From contig CALGNW010000087.1 of assembly GCA_937958345.1 (NCBI GenBank), positions 1 through 15,943 on the forward strand: a stretch of DNA of 15,943 nucleotides. Direction: 5' to 3'. The DNA comes from an uncultured Neomegalonema sp. Lineage in GTDB: Bacteria > Pseudomonadota > Alphaproteobacteria > Rhodobacterales > Rhodobacteraceae. Both the position numbers and the translations under genes were made by a program. This document shows, one piece after another, positions 14,155 to 15,943 of the stretch. A model generated the notes under the pieces. The model saw only the letters and a list, made by a program, of their open reading frames with translations, did no database searches and was not told the DNA's origin. Position 1 is the stretch's first letter. Every line of letters begins with the position of its first letter.

Positions 14155-14203
14155 TTACAGGAATGAAACGCAGCCCCGACGCCGTTCCGTCGCGATCATG
14201 CGG

Positions 14204-14232
14204 TGGTCATTTCTGGGCAAACGCGCCATAAT
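14204..14232 (+). promoter_or_regulatory. Probable sigma-70 promoter of the VOC-HAD gene pair
   Basis: TGGTCA (14204-14209, 4/6 to TTGACA) and CATAAT (14227-14232, 5/6 to TATAAT) are separated by 17 bases. Transcription would start near 14239, about 38 bases before the ATG at 14277. The spacing and the -10 element are good. Confidence 0.45.
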
Positions 14233-14276
14233 CGGCCTTAAATCACGCCACCGCGCCCTAACCGACTGGATTCAAT

Positions 14277-14714
14277 ATGAAATCAACCGCCCACCTCATC
14301 ACGCTCGGCGTCGCGGATTTGGCCGAAAGCCTCGCATTTTATGAGAGATTCGGCTGGGAAAAGGCCCCGGAGAGCATCGAGGGCGGTGTGGTTTTCTTTC
14401 AGGCGAACGGTTTTGTCATCGGTCTTTACCCGCAAACCGAGCTGACAAAAGACGCAGGCGGAACCCATGACACGCCCCGCCCCGGCGGAATCAGCATCGG
14501 CCAGAACTTCGACAGCGCCGACGCCATGCGCGCCGGGCTTGCCAAATTCATCGCCGCCGGGGGAACCATGCTTCGCGAACCGTTCGAGGCACCGTGGGGT
14601 CTTATCTCTTATGCGGCGGATATTGACGGCCATGTCTGGGAGTTCGCTCATGTGCCGGGCTTCGAACCGGACGATCAGGGACGCTTTATCCTGCCAAGCG
14701 GGCGCAGCGCATGA
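14277..14714 (+). CDS. VOC-fold (glyoxalase/bleomycin-resistance superfamily) protein
   Basis: A 145-aa protein of the VOC superfamily made of two beta-alpha-beta-beta-beta halves. The first is LITLGVADLAESLAFYERFGW (about 7-27) with VVFFQANGFVIGLYP. The second is GGISIGQNFDSADAMRAGLAKFIAAGGTML followed by ISYAADIDGHVWEFAHVPGF (about 117-134). His6 and the Glu in HVWEFAH are in the usual metal-ligand positions, but substrate and metal are unknown. Family members range from glyoxalases to dioxygenases and antibiotic-binding proteins. The ATG has only a weak GGA upstream. Its end overlaps the next gene's ATG by 4 bases, so the HAD phosphatase is co-translated. Confidence 0.88.
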   Translation: MKSTAHLITLGVADLAESLAFYERFGWEKAPESIEGGVVFFQANGFVIGLYPQTELTKDAGGTHDTPRPGGISIGQNFDSADAMRAGLAKFIAAGGTMLREPFEAPWGLISYAADIDGHVWEFAHVPGFEPDDQGRFILPSGRSA

Positions 14715-15415
14715 GCATCAAAGCAGTCCTGTTCGACAAAGACGGCGTCCTCATCGACTTTGACGCAACGTGGTGTCCGTCGGCGGTAAAGGTCATCGAC
14801 ATTCTGGCAGGGGGCGACGACGGACGGCGCGCCGATCTTGCCGCGGCTGCGGGATTTGATCTGGCGTCAAGCCGCTTCCGCAAGGATTCGGTGTTCATTG
14901 CGGGCGAATCCGCCGAGTTGGCCGCGCTTTGGGCTGAAATCCTGACCGACATGCCGAAATACGCGGTCGGCAGCCAAGCCCGCGCGCTGTTCACCAAATA
15001 CGGCGCAGAATATGCGACGGCCTATGATGATGTCGCGGACACGCTGGCGGCGCTGGGCACATCAAGACTTGCTATGGGGATCGCGACCAATGACGAGGAA
15101 ATCTCGGCCCGCACCCAAATGCGGGCGCTTCGCCTTGATGGCCGGTTTTCTTTCGTCGCGGGCGCCGACAGCGGGCACGGTGCAAAACCCGAACCCGGCA
15201 TGCTGCTGGCCTTTGCGGATCATATCGGAACTGATCCTGCCCACATTATCATGGTCGGCGACTCCACACACGATATGAACGCCGCCCGCGCCGCAGGCAT
15301 GATCGGCGTCGGCGTTGGAACGGGACCGGCCTCGCTGGACGACTTGCGCCCGCATGCGGCGCATTGCATCGCCCGTCTCTCCGATTTGCCCGCGCTGATC
15401 GGCAAACTCGCCTGA
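14711..15415 (+). CDS. HAD-superfamily hydrolase (phosphoglycolate-phosphatase-like)
   Basis: A 234-aa HAD phosphatase with all four motifs. Motif I is FDKDGVL (nucleophile Asp9, acid/base Asp11), motif II is the T/N of GIATNDE (about 122-128), motif III is the Lys in AKPEPGM (about 157-163), and motif IV is MVGDSTHDMNAA (about 178-189). A helical cap lies between about 15 and 90, the subclass I arrangement of Gph-type enzymes. It probably removes phosphate from a small cytoplasmic metabolite, with Mg2+. Substrate cannot be read from sequence. The ATG overlaps the VOC gene's stop codon (ATGA). The 118 bases after it are AT-richer and hold no clear terminator. Confidence 0.9.
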   Translation: MSIKAVLFDKDGVLIDFDATWCPSAVKVIDILAGGDDGRRADLAAAAGFDLASSRFRKDSVFIAGESAELAALWAEILTDMPKYAVGSQARALFTKYGAEYATAYDDVADTLAALGTSRLAMGIATNDEEISARTQMRALRLDGRFSFVAGADSGHGAKPEPGMLLAFADHIGTDPAHIIMVGDSTHDMNAARAAGMIGVGVGTGPASLDDLRPHAAHCIARLSDLPALIGKLA

Positions 15416-15533
15416 TCTCCGACAACCGTCAGTGTAAGTCAGAGTGCGTTACGCTTTTCTGCAACTTTTCGAAAATATTAAGATTTGCACGCGAATGTGA
15501 TCGCTCGGATTGTTCTTCCTGTCGGAGCATTAG

Positions 15534-15943
15534 ATGTTCAAAACTGATACACGCGGCGGCGTGGGTATTATGGCCGGTGTCACCTTCGGTCTTGTTTCCG
15601 TCGCGGCGGCAGCCGGTCTGGACTACACGAATGCCACCCGCGAACGGCACGCCCTGCAGGAGGCGGCGGACGCGGCGGTGCTCGCCGCTGCGGCCCTTTC
15701 GGATGTGACCGACCGGGAGCGCATGGACAAAGCAAAAGAAATGTTCATGGGCTCGACGTTTTGCAGCACCAAGAGCTGCAAAGACCCGATCGTGAAGATC
15801 GACGGCGATGCAGTTTCTTTCGAGGGGTATGCGATGATCCCGACGTCCCTGCTCCAAATCGCCGGCGTTCCTCAAATCGAAGTCGGCGCGATGTCAAAGG
15901 CTGTACCAGCGACCGAAACTCCGCTCGATGTCGTGATGATCCT
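15534..15943 (+). CDS. TadG-like pilus-assembly/vWA membrane protein, N-terminal part (runs off right edge)
   Basis: The first 136 codons of a protein starting MFKTDTRGGVGIMAGVTFGL. The N-terminal hydrophobic helix (about 9-29) followed by LDYTNATRERHALQEAADAAVLAAA is the TadE/TadG-type pattern found in Flp-pilus-associated proteins: a membrane anchor, then a periplasmic helix with the Gln-Ala-Ala-Asp-Ala motif. Two Cys (FCSTKSCKD, about 77-82) may form a disulfide. The sequence ends in PLDVVMIL, which looks like the first strand of a von Willebrand A domain whose metal-site motif would come next. Start: GGAG 8 bases before ATG 15534. No other tad gene is visible, and an isolated vWA-TadG relative is as likely as a pilus operon. 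Confidence 0.8.
   Translation, partial: MFKTDTRGGVGIMAGVTFGLVSVAAAAGLDYTNATRERHALQEAADAAVLAAAALSDVTDRERMDKAKEMFMGSTFCSTKSCKDPIVKIDGDAVSFEGYAMIPTSLLQIAGVPQIEVGAMSKAVPATETPLDVVMI

Overview
The window looks like chromosomal DNA of a GC-rich alphaproteobacterium, most likely a member of the Rhodobacteraceae/Roseobacter group. The evidence is the rimP-nusA-ylxR-infB-rbfA order, a YlxR protein fused to an L7Ae-like domain, sarcosine oxidase subunits, GTTC-N7-GTTC elements of the alphaproteobacterial LexA type, and two small proteins resembling Rhodobacteraceae family proteins (the N-terminal piece at 1-187 and the zinc-ribbon protein at 5320-5664). I see no tRNA, rRNA, transposase, integrase or CRISPR array. 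No gene-free stretch exceeds 300 bases.

Layout. (a) 1-187: start of a small conserved minus-strand gene running off the left edge. (b) 274-978 (minus): a secreted beta-barrel outer-membrane protein. (c) 1176-5063 (minus): a tightly overlapping soxD-soxA-soxG block for three of the four subunits of heterotetrameric sarcosine oxidase. The catalytic subunit gene soxB is not beside it. (d) 5320-5664 (plus): a zinc-ribbon protein with a run of ten aspartates. (e) 5786-6139 (plus): two consecutive LexA-like boxes and an 8-bp inverted repeat in front of an 89-aa protein of unknown function. (f) 12509 down to 6161 (minus): the transcription/translation operon rimP-nusA-ylxR-infB-rbfA. Its leader carries an extended -10 promoter and a possible terminator/antiterminator pair just before the rimP ribosome binding site. 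(g) 14115 down to 12712 (minus): two exported proteins, both rich in Pro-Thr-Tyr repeats and both with an Arg-rich charged segment, separated by a textbook intrinsic terminator. (h) 14277-15415 (plus): a translationally coupled VOC-fold protein and HAD phosphatase pair. (i) 15534 to the right edge (plus): the N-terminus of a TadG-like membrane protein, cut just as its von Willebrand A domain begins.

How the parts work together. The sox block would oxidise sarcosine to glycine while passing the methyl group to tetrahydrofolate, but only if a SoxB is supplied from elsewhere. The rimP-rbfA operon couples 30S ribosome maturation (RimP, RbfA), translation initiation (IF2) and transcription elongation/termination (NusA). 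The most interesting candidates for new biology are the probable SOS-controlled small gene at 5870-6139, the attenuator-like leader of the nusA operon, and the paired PTY-repeat exported proteins.
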